A stretch of DNA of 14,955 bases from Planctomicrobium sp. (GTDB lineage: Bacteria; Planctomycetota; Planctomycetia; Planctomycetales; Planctomycetaceae). A program made the translations under genes and the position numbers. Numbering within the stretch: the first letter of the stretch is position 1; each line of letters begins with the position of its first letter. A model generated the notes under the pieces. It was not told the DNA's origin, searched no databases, and worked only from the letters and a program-made list of their open reading frames with translations. The stretch spans positions 1 through 14,955 of the forward strand of contig JAJDEL010000600.1 of the NCBI GenBank assembly GCA_029259835.1, written 5' to 3'. Shown one piece after another: positions 1-7,614 of the stretch.

Positions 1-1
1 T

Positions 2-3000
2 GTTCCAATGGATGAAGTCCTGCGGGTATTGGGTCCGAAGGGGGTTGCTTACCTCAAAGGCGAAGATGGCAAGTGGACGAAAACGATCAAGCCGCGTCCG
101 GAGGACATCGACGACTGGTCGCATTACCTTCACGATGCGTCAGGAAATTCCGTTGCTCACGATGATGTTGTTGGGCCACCGCGACACTTGCAATGGGTCG
201 GCAGCCCGCGCTGGTCGCGGCATCATGACCGCATGGCAAGCATGAGTGCTCTCGTTTCAACGGCCGGCAAACTCTTCTACATTCAAGATGAAGGGAGCCG
301 GATTTCGATTCAGCTCCCGCCGGACTGGAAACTGATCTCCCGCGACGCGTTCAATGGCACGATCCTGTGGAAGCGGGACATCGGCAGTTGGCAGAACCAT
401 CTCTGGCCACTGAAAAGTGGACCGTCTCAACTCTCGCGGCGGCTTGTTTCGACCGAAAAAGAAGTTCTCGTCACTCTCGGTATTAAAGACCCTGTCTCCG
501 TTCTCGATGCCATCACCGGAGAAACTTTGCGAACGTTTGAAGATTCCGACGGCACGGAAGAGATCATCGAAACGAACGGCCTTGCGTTTCTGGTTGTTAA
601 TAAAGAAGGAACAACCGGACGTGATTCTTACACGCCGCTTAACGCGAGTGCCGGTGATCAAGCTTTGGTCAGGAACGAATTCTTCTGGAACGAAGAACCT
701 CGTGTTCTCATGGGGTACGACACGAAAACCGGAAAGCAACTTTGGGCGAGAGCGACAACAGTTTCTCCACTGACAATGGCAGCGGATGATGCGAATGTCT
801 ATTTTCACGATGGTGAAAAACTGATCGCCGTGAATCAAAAGACTGGCGAGATCGCCTGGCAGACGAAATCAGTCACACGGCGGAAGCAGTTCACCTTTAA
901 CTTCGGTCCGCGTCTGGTCATTTACAACGGTGTCGTTTTGTATGCCGGCGGCGACAACAAGATGGTCGCTCTGAATTCCAAAGATGGAGAAGAACTCTGG
1001 GCGGCGGAGCATCCGAATTCCGGCTATCAATCACCACAAGACTTGATGGTCATCGACGGTCTTGTCTGGCTCGCTCCATTGACATCCGGGAAGGACACTG
1101 GTGTTTACAAGGGTCGCGATTTAAAAACCGGTGAAGTCAAACAATCGTTTGCTCCAGATGTAGAAACGTACTGGTTCCACCATCGCTGCTATATCGCCAA
1201 AGCGACCGACAAATACCTGATGCCCTCGCGAACAGGGATTGAATTTGTTGATCCAAAGACAGAACACTGGGACATTCATCACTGGGTTCGTGGTGGATGT
1301 TTGTATGGGGTCATGCCGTGTAATGGTCTGACTTACGCTCCGTCTCATAACTGTGCGTGCTACCCGGAAGCGAAACTCTTCGGCTTCAACGCACTCGCTC
1401 CGGCAGCACAATCTCGACCAACACCGGGCGAGGTATCCGAAGAAGGTCGTCTGGAAAAAGGCGCGGCGTTTGATTTGAAGATGGTGACTGCATTACCAAA
1501 CACAGACAGTCAGGATTGGCCGACTTATCGCCACGATGCTGGGCGTTCCGGCTCTGTGGTGAGCGATGTTCCGTCGAAAGTGAAACAAAGTTGGACGGCG
1601 AAACTCGGCGGCGATTTAACAGCACCAGTCATTGCAGGCAATCACGTTTATGTTGCTCAGAAGAACCAACACATCTTACATGCTCTCAATGTCAAAGATG
1701 GAACAACCGACTGGACGTACACGATTGGGGCCAGAATTGATTCGCCGCCCACGCTTGCGAACGGACGTATTGTCTTCGGCGGTGCGGATGGTTGGGTTTA
1801 CTGCCTGACTGCGAACGATGGTCAACTTGTCTGGCGATACCGTGCGGCTCCACTGGATCGCCGGACAATGGCCTTTGAACAACTCGAATCCTTGTGGCCT
1901 GTCCATGGCAGTGTGCTGATTCAAAACGGTACGGTTTACTGCGTCGCTGGTCGGTCAAACTTCCTCGATGGCGGTCTGCGACTGCTACGGCTCGATTTGA
2001 GAACTGGTGAAAAGCTTTCAGAGACGATCATTGATGAGACAAATCCGGAGACCGGCAACAACTTGCAAGAACTCGTGAAGGTCCTGCAAATGCCAGTTGG
2101 GCTACCAGATGTTCTTTCCAGCGATGGTCGCTACATCTACATGCGGTCGCAAAAGTTTGACCTGGAAGGCAAGCGGCTCGAACTTGGTCCTGTCTCAGGA
2201 GACTTTGTCGGACAAGGATCGGCACAAAGCGGAGATGGTGTTCACCTCTTCGCACCGATGGGTTTCTTGGATGACACCTGGTTTCACCGCTCGTACTGGG
2301 TGAATGGGAAAAGCTTCGCTGGCGGTCACGCCGGTTATTATCAAGCTGGAAAGTTTGCACCAGCGGGACGCATTTTGGTCAATGGGGGTGGTTACGTCTT
2401 CGGTTATGGTCGCAAGCCGCAATACTATAAATGGACGACCACTCTGGAGCACCAACTCTTTGCCGCTCCTCCGGAACCGCCGACCATCGAGAAACCGAAG
2501 CCACAAGCGAAGAAGAAAGGTCCGAAGGCGTCGTTCGTTGATTTCAAAATCACGAAAAGCCTCAACCCGAAGGGAAAGCCTATCACGGTCGAAGCTTGGA
2601 TCAACGCGACGAAGCCGAATGGTGTGATCATTGCCAGGGGTGGTCCAACGGATGGCTTTGCCCTCTCACTGCAAAACGGGAGCGCGCAGTTCCATATCCG
2701 GTCTGCGAATCAGTTGAAAACCATCACCGGAAAAAAACGCATCGTCGGCGGCTGGCACCATGTTGTTGGTGTCCTCGCAGAAGACAAACAGATGACGCTC
2801 TATGTCGATGGTGAAGAAGCCGCTGCTGGAAAAGCTTCTAACTTGCTCGATTCTGATCCCCTGCAACCCATGCAAATTGCATCGGATGAAGGTTCCAGCG
2901 TCGGTGATTATCGGGGCCAAAATGGATTCACTGGAGCGATTGACGAAGTTCGTCTCTACTTTACTCCGGCATCTGCTGACGCCGTTCGCGAGAGATTTGA

Positions 3001-3544
3001 GAATAATTCTGAACTTGCGGATGACCCGCGTCTGGTGATTTCGTTCGACGATTCCACTGCTCGTGATCTCTCGCTCCACAAGAACAATGGAAACTTACAG
3101 AACGGAAAGCCTGTCCGTGGAAAGTTTGGAAAAGCGATCACCTTCGTCCGTGGCGCCAATCGTAGTGGTGGTAATTCAAATCAGATGAAGTCACAGATTC
3201 AGCCAAAGTGGACCTCTGATGTTCCTATTTATGTTCGCGGGATGGTACTCGCCAATCGCACACTCTATATCGTCGGCCCTGCGGATATTTTCGACGAAGA
3301 AAAAACGTTCGCGAGGATCTCGGAAAAGGACCGTTCTGTCGAAACATTACTCTCGAAGCAAAACGACATTCTCAACGGCTCCGAAGGGAGCCGTTTGCTG
3401 AGCGTGAATGCGGAATCAGGTGAGGTTGAAGGGGAAATACAACTCGACTCGCTGCCTGCCTGGGATGGCTTGGCTGCGGCACAAGAAAAGCTCTTCCTCT
3501 CCACACTCAAAGGTGAAGTCATCTGCTTCGTCGGAGAAGAGTAA
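2..3544 (+). CDS. PQQ-like beta-propeller protein with LamG domain, 5'-truncated
   Basis: The frame is open to the left edge, so the gene almost certainly begins outside the window; residue numbers below count from the ATG at 8. Residues 3-16 (EVLRVLGPKGVAYL) resemble the late strand/helix of a class I SAM-dependent methyltransferase (typical E-RVLRPGG), so the missing part may be a methyltransferase domain. Residues about 40-430 hold a first PQQ-like propeller with repeats such as ALNSKDGEELWAA. A Cys-rich segment near 430-460 (GVMPCNGLTYAPSHNCACY) matches what I recall from planctomycete relatives. DWPTYRHD at about 503 opens a second propeller running to about 830. A LamG/concanavalin-like jelly roll follows at about 842-1000, with WHHVVGV at 916-922 and YVDG near 931. 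A last propeller-like strand set ends the protein. It is probably extracytoplasmic, but no signal is visible because of truncation. Its substrate is unknown. It is tightly coupled to the next gene, one base downstream. Confidence 0.85.
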   Translation, partial: VPMDEVLRVLGPKGVAYLKGEDGKWTKTIKPRPEDIDDWSHYLHDASGNSVAHDDVVGPPRHLQWVGSPRWSRHHDRMASMSALVSTAGKLFYIQDEGSRISIQLPPDWKLISRDAFNGTILWKRDIGSWQNHLWPLKSGPSQLSRRLVSTEKEVLVTLGIKDPVSVLDAITGETLRTFEDSDGTEEIIETNGLAFLVVNKEGTTGRDSYTPLNASAGDQALVRNEFFWNEEPRVLMGYDTKTGKQLWARATTVSPLTMAADDANVYFHDGEKLIAVNQKTGEIAWQTKSVTRRKQFTFNFGPRLVIYNGVVLYAGGDNKMVALNSKDGEELWAAEHPNSGYQSPQDLMVIDGLVWLAPLTSGKDTGVYKGRDLKTGEVKQSFAPDVETYWFHHRCYIAKATDKYLMPSRTGIEFVDPKTEHWDIHHWVRGGCLYGVMPCNGLTYAPSHNCACYPEAKLFGFNALAPAAQSRPTPGEVSEEGRLEKGAAFDLKMVTALPNTDSQDWPTYRHDAGRSGSVVSDVPSKVKQSWTAKLGGDLTAPVIAGNHVYVAQKNQHILHALNVKDGTTDWTYTIGARIDSPPTLANGRIVFGGADGWVYCLTANDGQLVWRYRAAPLDRRTMAFEQLESLWPVHGSVLIQNGTVYCVAGRSNFLDGGLRLLRLDLRTGEKLSETIIDETNPETGNNLQELVKVLQMPVGLPDVLSSDGRYIYMRSQKFDLEGKRLELGPVSGDFVGQGSAQSGDGVHLFAPMGFLDDTWFHRSYWVNGKSFAGGHAGYYQAGKFAPAGRILVNGGGYVFGYGRKPQYYKWTTTLEHQLFAAPPEPPTIEKPKPQAKKKGPKASFVDFKITKSLNPKGKPITVEAWINATKPNGVIIARGGPTDGFALSLQNGSAQFHIRSANQLKTITGKKRIVGGWHHVVGVLAEDKQMTLYVDGEEAAAGKASNLLDSDPLQPMQIASDEGSSVGDYRGQNGFTGAIDEVRLYFTPASADAVRERFENNSELADDPRLVISFDDSTARDLSLHKNNGNLQNGKPVRGKFGKAITFVRGANRSGGNSNQMKSQIQPKWTSDVPIYVRGMVLANRTLYIVGPADIFDEEKTFARISEKDRSVETLLSKQNDILNGSEGSRLLSVNAESGEVEGEIQLDSLPAWDGLAAAQEKLFLSTLKGEVICFVGEE

Positions 3545-3545
3545 T

Positions 3546-4745
3546 ATGCCCAGGCTCCAAGGATTCATCCTTTCGCAATGTCTCCTGGCATGTGTCTGCC
3601 TAATGCTTGCGCCGTCGTTTGCGGGCGCCTGTAACATTCCTGTATTTCGGTATGCGCTCGAACGCTGGCAGTCAGACTTGATCGAACTTGTTGTCTTTCA
3701 CGACGCTGCTCTCACGGAGCAGCAAAATAGAATCTTCGCAGGTCTGGAAAAAGAATCACGAAACCACGGCGGGATTGCGAACCTTCAGGTTATCACCCGG
3801 CAGATCGACGACATCACGGATGAAGATTTAAAAACGGTTTGGAAGAAACTTTCTGATGAAACAAAGAGTTCCTTACCTCTTCTTGTTGCAAGATCGCGCG
3901 TTGGTCGTGGTCAATGGCTTAATGTCTGGACGGGACCACTAACGAAGGTCAACGAAATCGGATTGCTTGACTCACCAGTTCGTCAGGAATTGTCAAATCG
4001 GTTGCTGGAAGGAGATTCAGTCGTCTGGTTGGTTCTGAAATCGAGCGATAAAGAACTGACTGAATCAACGATTCAAATGCTCGCGTCAACGCTTCCAGAT
4101 GTTGCGAAACAAATTCCGATTCCGGAAGGAATCGGTCTGCCAGGTTCAGAACTCTTTTCGGCGATTCCGCTTGATATCCATTTTTCCGTACTGACAGTTG
4201 ATCCCAGCGACCCGCAGGAGTCATTTCTGGTCAACTGGTTGAAGCAACATTCCCCTACCGCTTTTGCCGAAGGTTCACCGCTGATTGTTCCGGTCTTCGG
4301 GCGCGGACGTTCACTGGAAGTGCTGACGGCGGACATCCTCAGCCCAACACTCGTTAAGGAACTTTCAATCTTCCTGTGCAGTGCGTGTTCGTGTCAGGTG
4401 AAGGAGTTGAATCCTGGTTTCGATTTACTCATCAAAACAAACTGGGAATTTGAACTCTACGGCGAAGAACCGCCTGAGATCCCGTCAACCGCAAGCGCCA
4501 GTGAAAAGAATTTTGATGAACCGATCCTGCTGCCGATTCCGCGCGGATCAGATCATGAAGAGTCGAGTCAAAACAATGAACTTAACAAGGTCAGCATTCG
4601 TCCCGGCTCAGTGATTGATCAACCCAACGAACCATTGCCTCCCCTCGGCAGTCACCGACTGTCATGGTTGCTGCTGATGTTTCTGAGTATCGTGGTCCTG
4701 GTCGCAGCCGTTGCTGGAATCAAAAAAAAACCTTACGATCCGTAG
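3546..4745 (+). CDS. Secreted, C-terminally membrane-anchored planctomycete protein (CNIPVFRYALERW type)
   Basis: Protein of 399 residues. The open frame extends upstream to 3408, but I chose the ATG at 3546 because it lies one base after the previous stop, has a GGAGAAGAG purine tract just upstream and opens directly on a signal peptide (hydrophobic residues about 7-26). Mature sequence begins near C29 in the motif CNIPVFRYALERW, which I recognise as recurrent in planctomycete secreted proteins of unknown function. A second Cys cluster (CSACSC followed by VKELNPGFDLL) lies in the C-terminal half. A Ser/Pro/Asn-rich spacer is followed by one transmembrane helix (about 371-392) and a short Lys-rich tail, so most of the protein should lie outside the cytoplasmic membrane with the tail inside. 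A run of nine A residues (4722-4730) encodes the Lys tail and could slip. No catalytic motif is recognised. Coupling to the propeller gene suggests a shared transcript. Confidence 0.8.
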   Translation: MPRLQGFILSQCLLACVCLMLAPSFAGACNIPVFRYALERWQSDLIELVVFHDAALTEQQNRIFAGLEKESRNHGGIANLQVITRQIDDITDEDLKTVWKKLSDETKSSLPLLVARSRVGRGQWLNVWTGPLTKVNEIGLLDSPVRQELSNRLLEGDSVVWLVLKSSDKELTESTIQMLASTLPDVAKQIPIPEGIGLPGSELFSAIPLDIHFSVLTVDPSDPQESFLVNWLKQHSPTAFAEGSPLIVPVFGRGRSLEVLTADILSPTLVKELSIFLCSACSCQVKELNPGFDLLIKTNWEFELYGEEPPEIPSTASASEKNFDEPILLPIPRGSDHEESSQNNELNKVSIRPGSVIDQPNEPLPPLGSHRLSWLLLMFLSIVVLVAAVAGIKKKPYDP

Positions 4746-5061
4746 CAGAATTGTCCACACGAACAACCTCAAACATCATGAATTTCAACCGCGAATGGAC
4801 ACTAATAAGTACAGCACAATTTGCGTCCATTCTCGGTTCTTCTTCCTTAGACAATTGAGATTGTCTCAAACAGTAAGCCTTGAACATGATGACTCATCTG
4901 TGCTCCTGACGATTCAATGTTTTGCGTCTTGCGCAATTTTTCTCTGGCAAAAACAGATGCTCATTCGCATACCCTTGACTCTCAATCCCTAGCCCCTGAC
5001 CAGAACGGCACCGTGGTGAAATTCAACTTCTAACAGCCGAAGTATTGCAAAAAGATAAATC
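4746..5061. other. 316-base intergenic gap with palindromic repeat
   Basis: This gap separates the membrane-anchored protein from the binding-protein gene. It contains the degraded inverted repeat at 4787-4838 and a second small hairpin at 4849-4866 (AGACAAT/ATTGTCT, seven pairs, loop TGAG). Short open frames across it (for example 4711-4992) overlap the repeat and look non-coding. I recognise no convincing promoter: TTGACT at 4975-4980 has no acceptable -10 box 16-18 bases downstream. I also did not recognise a molybdenum-cofactor riboswitch, although I cannot fold the RNA here. Confidence 0.6.
4787..4838. repeat. Inverted repeat, short copy of the AACCGCGAATGGAC family
   Basis: Left arm AACCGCGAATGGAC (4787-4800) and right arm GTCCATTCTCGGTT (4825-4838) are inverted with 13 of 14 bases matching, separated by 24 bases. 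The outer arms are the same sequence as the outer arms of the longer palindrome at 6622-6692, so the two are copies of one dispersed element. The centre has diverged: it lacks the ACGCGAAT inner block seen in the other copy. There is no coding capacity. Confidence 0.8.
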
Positions 5062-6552
5062 ATGAACCGTACTTTTATTGGAATGCTGGGTTCGCTCGGC
5101 TTGCTTGCTGGTCTGTTGTTCCTGCTGAGTCAGGGCGATTCACCTCGACGTGGTTCAGGGTCGGGAACAGAGCCAATCATGTTGTATTGTGCTGCCAGCA
5201 ATCGCGCGGTGATCGAAGCGATTCGGGACGACTATCAGAAAGAGTACAAGCGACGTGTTGAAATTCAGTATGGAGCATCGCAGACACTGCTTTCGTCGGT
5301 CGAAGTCAGTAAAACCGGCGACCTCTTTTTACCGGCAGACGATAGTTACATCGACATCGGATATGAGAAAGAGTTGCTCGATGAAGTCTTCCCGCTGGCA
5401 CAGATGAAGCTTGTCGTCGCTGTTCCGAAAGGAAATCCAAAGGACGTCAAATCGCTGAAAGATTTAATGAGCGATGGTTTCCGATTTGTTCAAGCAAATC
5501 CCGATGCGGCGGCAGTCGGAAAACTCACGAAAGAAATTCTTCAAAAGTCCGGTCAATGGGACGCTCTCGATGCGGCGACAATCGGATACCGAACAACAGT
5601 CACCGACGTTGCGAATGATATCGTTGTCGGTGCCGCTGATGCGGGAGTCGTCTACGATGCAGTTCTCAACGGCTATCCTGATCTTGACTTCGTAGAACTT
5701 CCAGAATTCGAAGACGGAACAGCCAATATCGCCGTGAGTGCCGTGAAGCACACTCGAAATCCGGCGGCGGCACTGCACTTCGCTCGTTACTTGTCAGCAG
5801 ATGATCGTGGACAAAAACGGTACAAAGAATTCGGATTTCGTCCGGCAGGAGGCGATCCCTGGAAGGATACGCCAGAGCTGAGCATCTACGCTGGAGCGAT
5901 GCTGCAACCGGCGATTGAGAAATCGCTCATTGAGTTTGAACAGCGTGAAGGCGTCAATATCGCACGCGTTTACAACGGCTGCGGAATTCTGGTTGCTCAA
6001 ATGAAAGCTGGTCAACACCCGGATGCCTATTTCGCGTGTGATGCGGAATTCATGCAGCAAGTCAAAGAGAACTTCGCAGCCCCGATTACAGTTTCCGAAA
6101 ACGAACTCGTCATACTGGTTAAGAAAGGGAACCCTCTTGGAATCAAGTCTCTTCGCGATTTGACGAAACCTGATTTACGAGTCGGAATCGGGCACGAAAA
6201 GCAGTGCGCAATGGGCTGGCTGACTCAGCAAACTCTTTCCGAAGGAGGTATCCTCAAAGAGGTCATGGCGAACGTGATTACTCAACTTCCGACGGGAGAT
6301 ATGCTGGTGAATGAACTCAAAATTGGTTCACTCGATGCAGCAGTCGCCTACCTGAGCAATGCGGCAGGTTCGCAAGAAAAGTTGGACGCAGTACGCATCA
6401 CCGGAATCGAATGTTCACACGCTTCGCAGCCATTTGCAATCGCGAAAGAGACGCTCTACAGTCACCTCACAGATCGCTTGCTAAGGAAGCTTCAATCCGC
6501 TGAATCGAAGCAACGATTCCTTGACAATGGCTTCGTCTGGAAAGTTGATTGA
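5062..6552 (+). CDS. Tandem two-domain ModA-like periplasmic molybdate/tungstate-binding protein
   Basis: Protein of 496 residues, about twice a usual ModA. Residues 7-23 are a hydrophobic signal or anchor segment with no lipobox Cys. Domain 1 is about 38-262 and domain 2 about 273-496. Both have the ModA-like order. The opening strand is IMLYCAASNRAVIEAI in domain 1 and LSIYAGAMLQPAIEKS in domain 2. The mid-domain hinge strand is VVAVPKGNPKDVKSLKDL (118-135) in domain 1 and VILVKKGNPLGIKSLRDL (350-367) in domain 2. The later strand is GAADAGVVYDA (190-200) against GSLDAAVAYLS (422-432). Near the end come KEFGFRP (255-261) and LDNGFVW (487-493). This shows a tandem duplication within one chain. 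It should capture the oxyanion outside the membrane and deliver it to the permease encoded downstream. Palindromic repeats lie in the gaps on both sides. The ligand (molybdate, tungstate or another oxyanion) cannot be fixed from sequence alone. Confidence 0.85.
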   Translation: MNRTFIGMLGSLGLLAGLLFLLSQGDSPRRGSGSGTEPIMLYCAASNRAVIEAIRDDYQKEYKRRVEIQYGASQTLLSSVEVSKTGDLFLPADDSYIDIGYEKELLDEVFPLAQMKLVVAVPKGNPKDVKSLKDLMSDGFRFVQANPDAAAVGKLTKEILQKSGQWDALDAATIGYRTTVTDVANDIVVGAADAGVVYDAVLNGYPDLDFVELPEFEDGTANIAVSAVKHTRNPAAALHFARYLSADDRGQKRYKEFGFRPAGGDPWKDTPELSIYAGAMLQPAIEKSLIEFEQREGVNIARVYNGCGILVAQMKAGQHPDAYFACDAEFMQQVKENFAAPITVSENELVILVKKGNPLGIKSLRDLTKPDLRVGIGHEKQCAMGWLTQQTLSEGGILKEVMANVITQLPTGDMLVNELKIGSLDAAVAYLSNAAGSQEKLDAVRITGIECSHASQPFAIAKETLYSHLTDRLLRKLQSAESKQRFLDNGFVWKVD

Positions 6553-6621
6553 TTCAGGTTCAATAAGAGTGAGTTCCGAGATGAAAGAACAACTCTAACC
6601 AGCACAACATCACAATTTAAC

Positions 6622-6692
6622 AACCGCGAATGGACGCCAATTCACGCGAATAAAAAAAAAGAATTCGCGTTTATTAGCGTCCATTCGTGGTT
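6622..6692. repeat. Long palindromic repeat between binding-protein and permease genes
   Basis: Left arm 6622-6651 starts AACCGCGAATGGACG and ends ACGCGAAT. Right arm 6663-6692 starts ATTCGCGT and ends CCATTCGTGGTT. The 30-base arms are complementary at 26 positions, with an 11-base loop of nearly all A (6652-6662). In RNA this would be a very stable hairpin, followed by TTTT at 6691-6694. It shares its outer arms with 4787-4838. It has no open frame of note. Its position after the binding-protein gene is like that of REP elements after malE, which raise binding-protein output relative to the permease; that role here is inference. Confidence 0.85.
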
Positions 6693-6756
6693 TTCCTCGT
6701 TCCTAAGTGGAGCTTGGGGCCAAGAGTTAAATAAAAAGTCGTTTCGAATTTTGCAT

Positions 6757-7614
6757 ATGACCATGTTCTCTCGATCACCTTCCTCAGCTCCGCTTGATCA
6801 ACGCCATCGCCGCTCGGACATTGATTTTTTCCTGATCACAGGCGTTCTGTCCGGTTGTTACATTCTTCTGATTGTGCTTCTTCTTGGTGCCGACCTTTTC
6901 TTCACATCATTTCACGATTTCCGCGAAGCGCTGTTGAAGCCAGAGATTCAAGCCGCTTTCTGGATGACTTTGAAAACCTGTACTGTGGCGGCGATTCTCT
7001 CAATCTGGGTGGCAACACCGCTCGGTTATATTCTTTCGCGATTCAAGTTTCCCGGTGATTGGCTCATCGACACGATCGTCGACATCCCAATTGTTCTGCC
7101 TCCGCTGGTGTTGGGGCTGAGTCTATTGATCCTGTTTCACCTGCCGATCAACGGTTGGGAACTGGAAGCCTGGTTCCGGAATGATCTCGGATTTCCTGTG
7201 ACGTATCGTTGGCCGGCGGTTGTGTTGGCGCAGTTTGCGGTCTCGGGTGCGTTCGCGGTTCGCACGATGCGGGTCACATTCGATCAAATCGATCCGCGTG
7301 CCGAAGACGTTGCTCGAACGCTCGGTTGCACACGATCACAAGCGTTTTTATCAGTTGCCTTACCGCAAGCTTCGCGAGGAATGACAGCGGCAGTGACGAT
7401 TGCCTGGGCGAGAGCATTGGGTGAGTTTGGGCCGATTCTCGTTTTCGCTGGTGCGACACGATTTCGCACGGAAGTTCTCTCAACCACTGTCTTTCTGGAA
7501 TTGAGTATTGGAAACCTCGAAGCCGCCGTGGCTGTTTCGTTGCTGATGGTAGCGATGGCGATGGTGATCCTGCTGTTGCTGCGATTGATCGGAGGAGGGC
7601 TGTCGTCATCATGA
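6757..7614 (+). CDS. modB: ModB-like molybdate/tungstate ABC transporter permease
   Basis: Integral membrane permease of 285 residues that would form the channel through which the oxyanion enters the cytoplasm. I chose the ATG at 6757; a TTG at 6751 and an ATG at 6763 are in frame, and none has a clear Shine-Dalgarno sequence. Hydrophobic helices are seen at about 24-48, 68-93, 103-128, 152-170, 224-245 and 254-277. The cytoplasmic coupling loop that contacts the ATPase has the EAA-type pattern at 183-208 (EDVARTLGC through ALPQ). GEFGP at 222-226 is characteristic of the ModB/CysT-type permeases. The length is slightly above the roughly 220-280 of typical ModB because of a hydrophilic N-terminal extension of about 22 residues. 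It overlaps the ATPase gene by the ATGA at 7611-7614, implying translational coupling and a shared complex. Confidence 0.87.
   Translation: MTMFSRSPSSAPLDQRHRRSDIDFFLITGVLSGCYILLIVLLLGADLFFTSFHDFREALLKPEIQAAFWMTLKTCTVAAILSIWVATPLGYILSRFKFPGDWLIDTIVDIPIVLPPLVLGLSLLILFHLPINGWELEAWFRNDLGFPVTYRWPAVVLAQFAVSGAFAVRTMRVTFDQIDPRAEDVARTLGCTRSQAFLSVALPQASRGMTAAVTIAWARALGEFGPILVFAGATRFRTEVLSTTVFLELSIGNLEAAVAVSLLMVAMAMVILLLLRLIGGGLSSS

Noticed and set aside
257..838. Minus-strand open frame of 193 codons
   Set aside because: It lies wholly antisense to the propeller protein, whose frame has clear domain structure throughout.
4711..4992. Plus-strand open frame of 93 codons overlapping the end of the membrane-anchored protein gene
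   Set aside because: It runs across the inverted repeat, shows no protein-like motif and overlaps a well-supported gene in another frame.
4975..5003. Possible promoter upstream of the binding-protein gene (TTGACT)
   Set aside because: The hexamer at the right distance (GACCAG) does not resemble a -10 box.
6751..6756. TTG start for the permease
   Set aside because: An ATG two codons later is available and there is no Shine-Dalgarno sequence favouring the TTG.
4746..6756. Molybdenum-cofactor riboswitch in the gaps around the binding-protein gene
   Set aside because: The only strong structures are the simple palindromic repeats; I recognised no conserved multi-helix core, though a covariance search was not possible.
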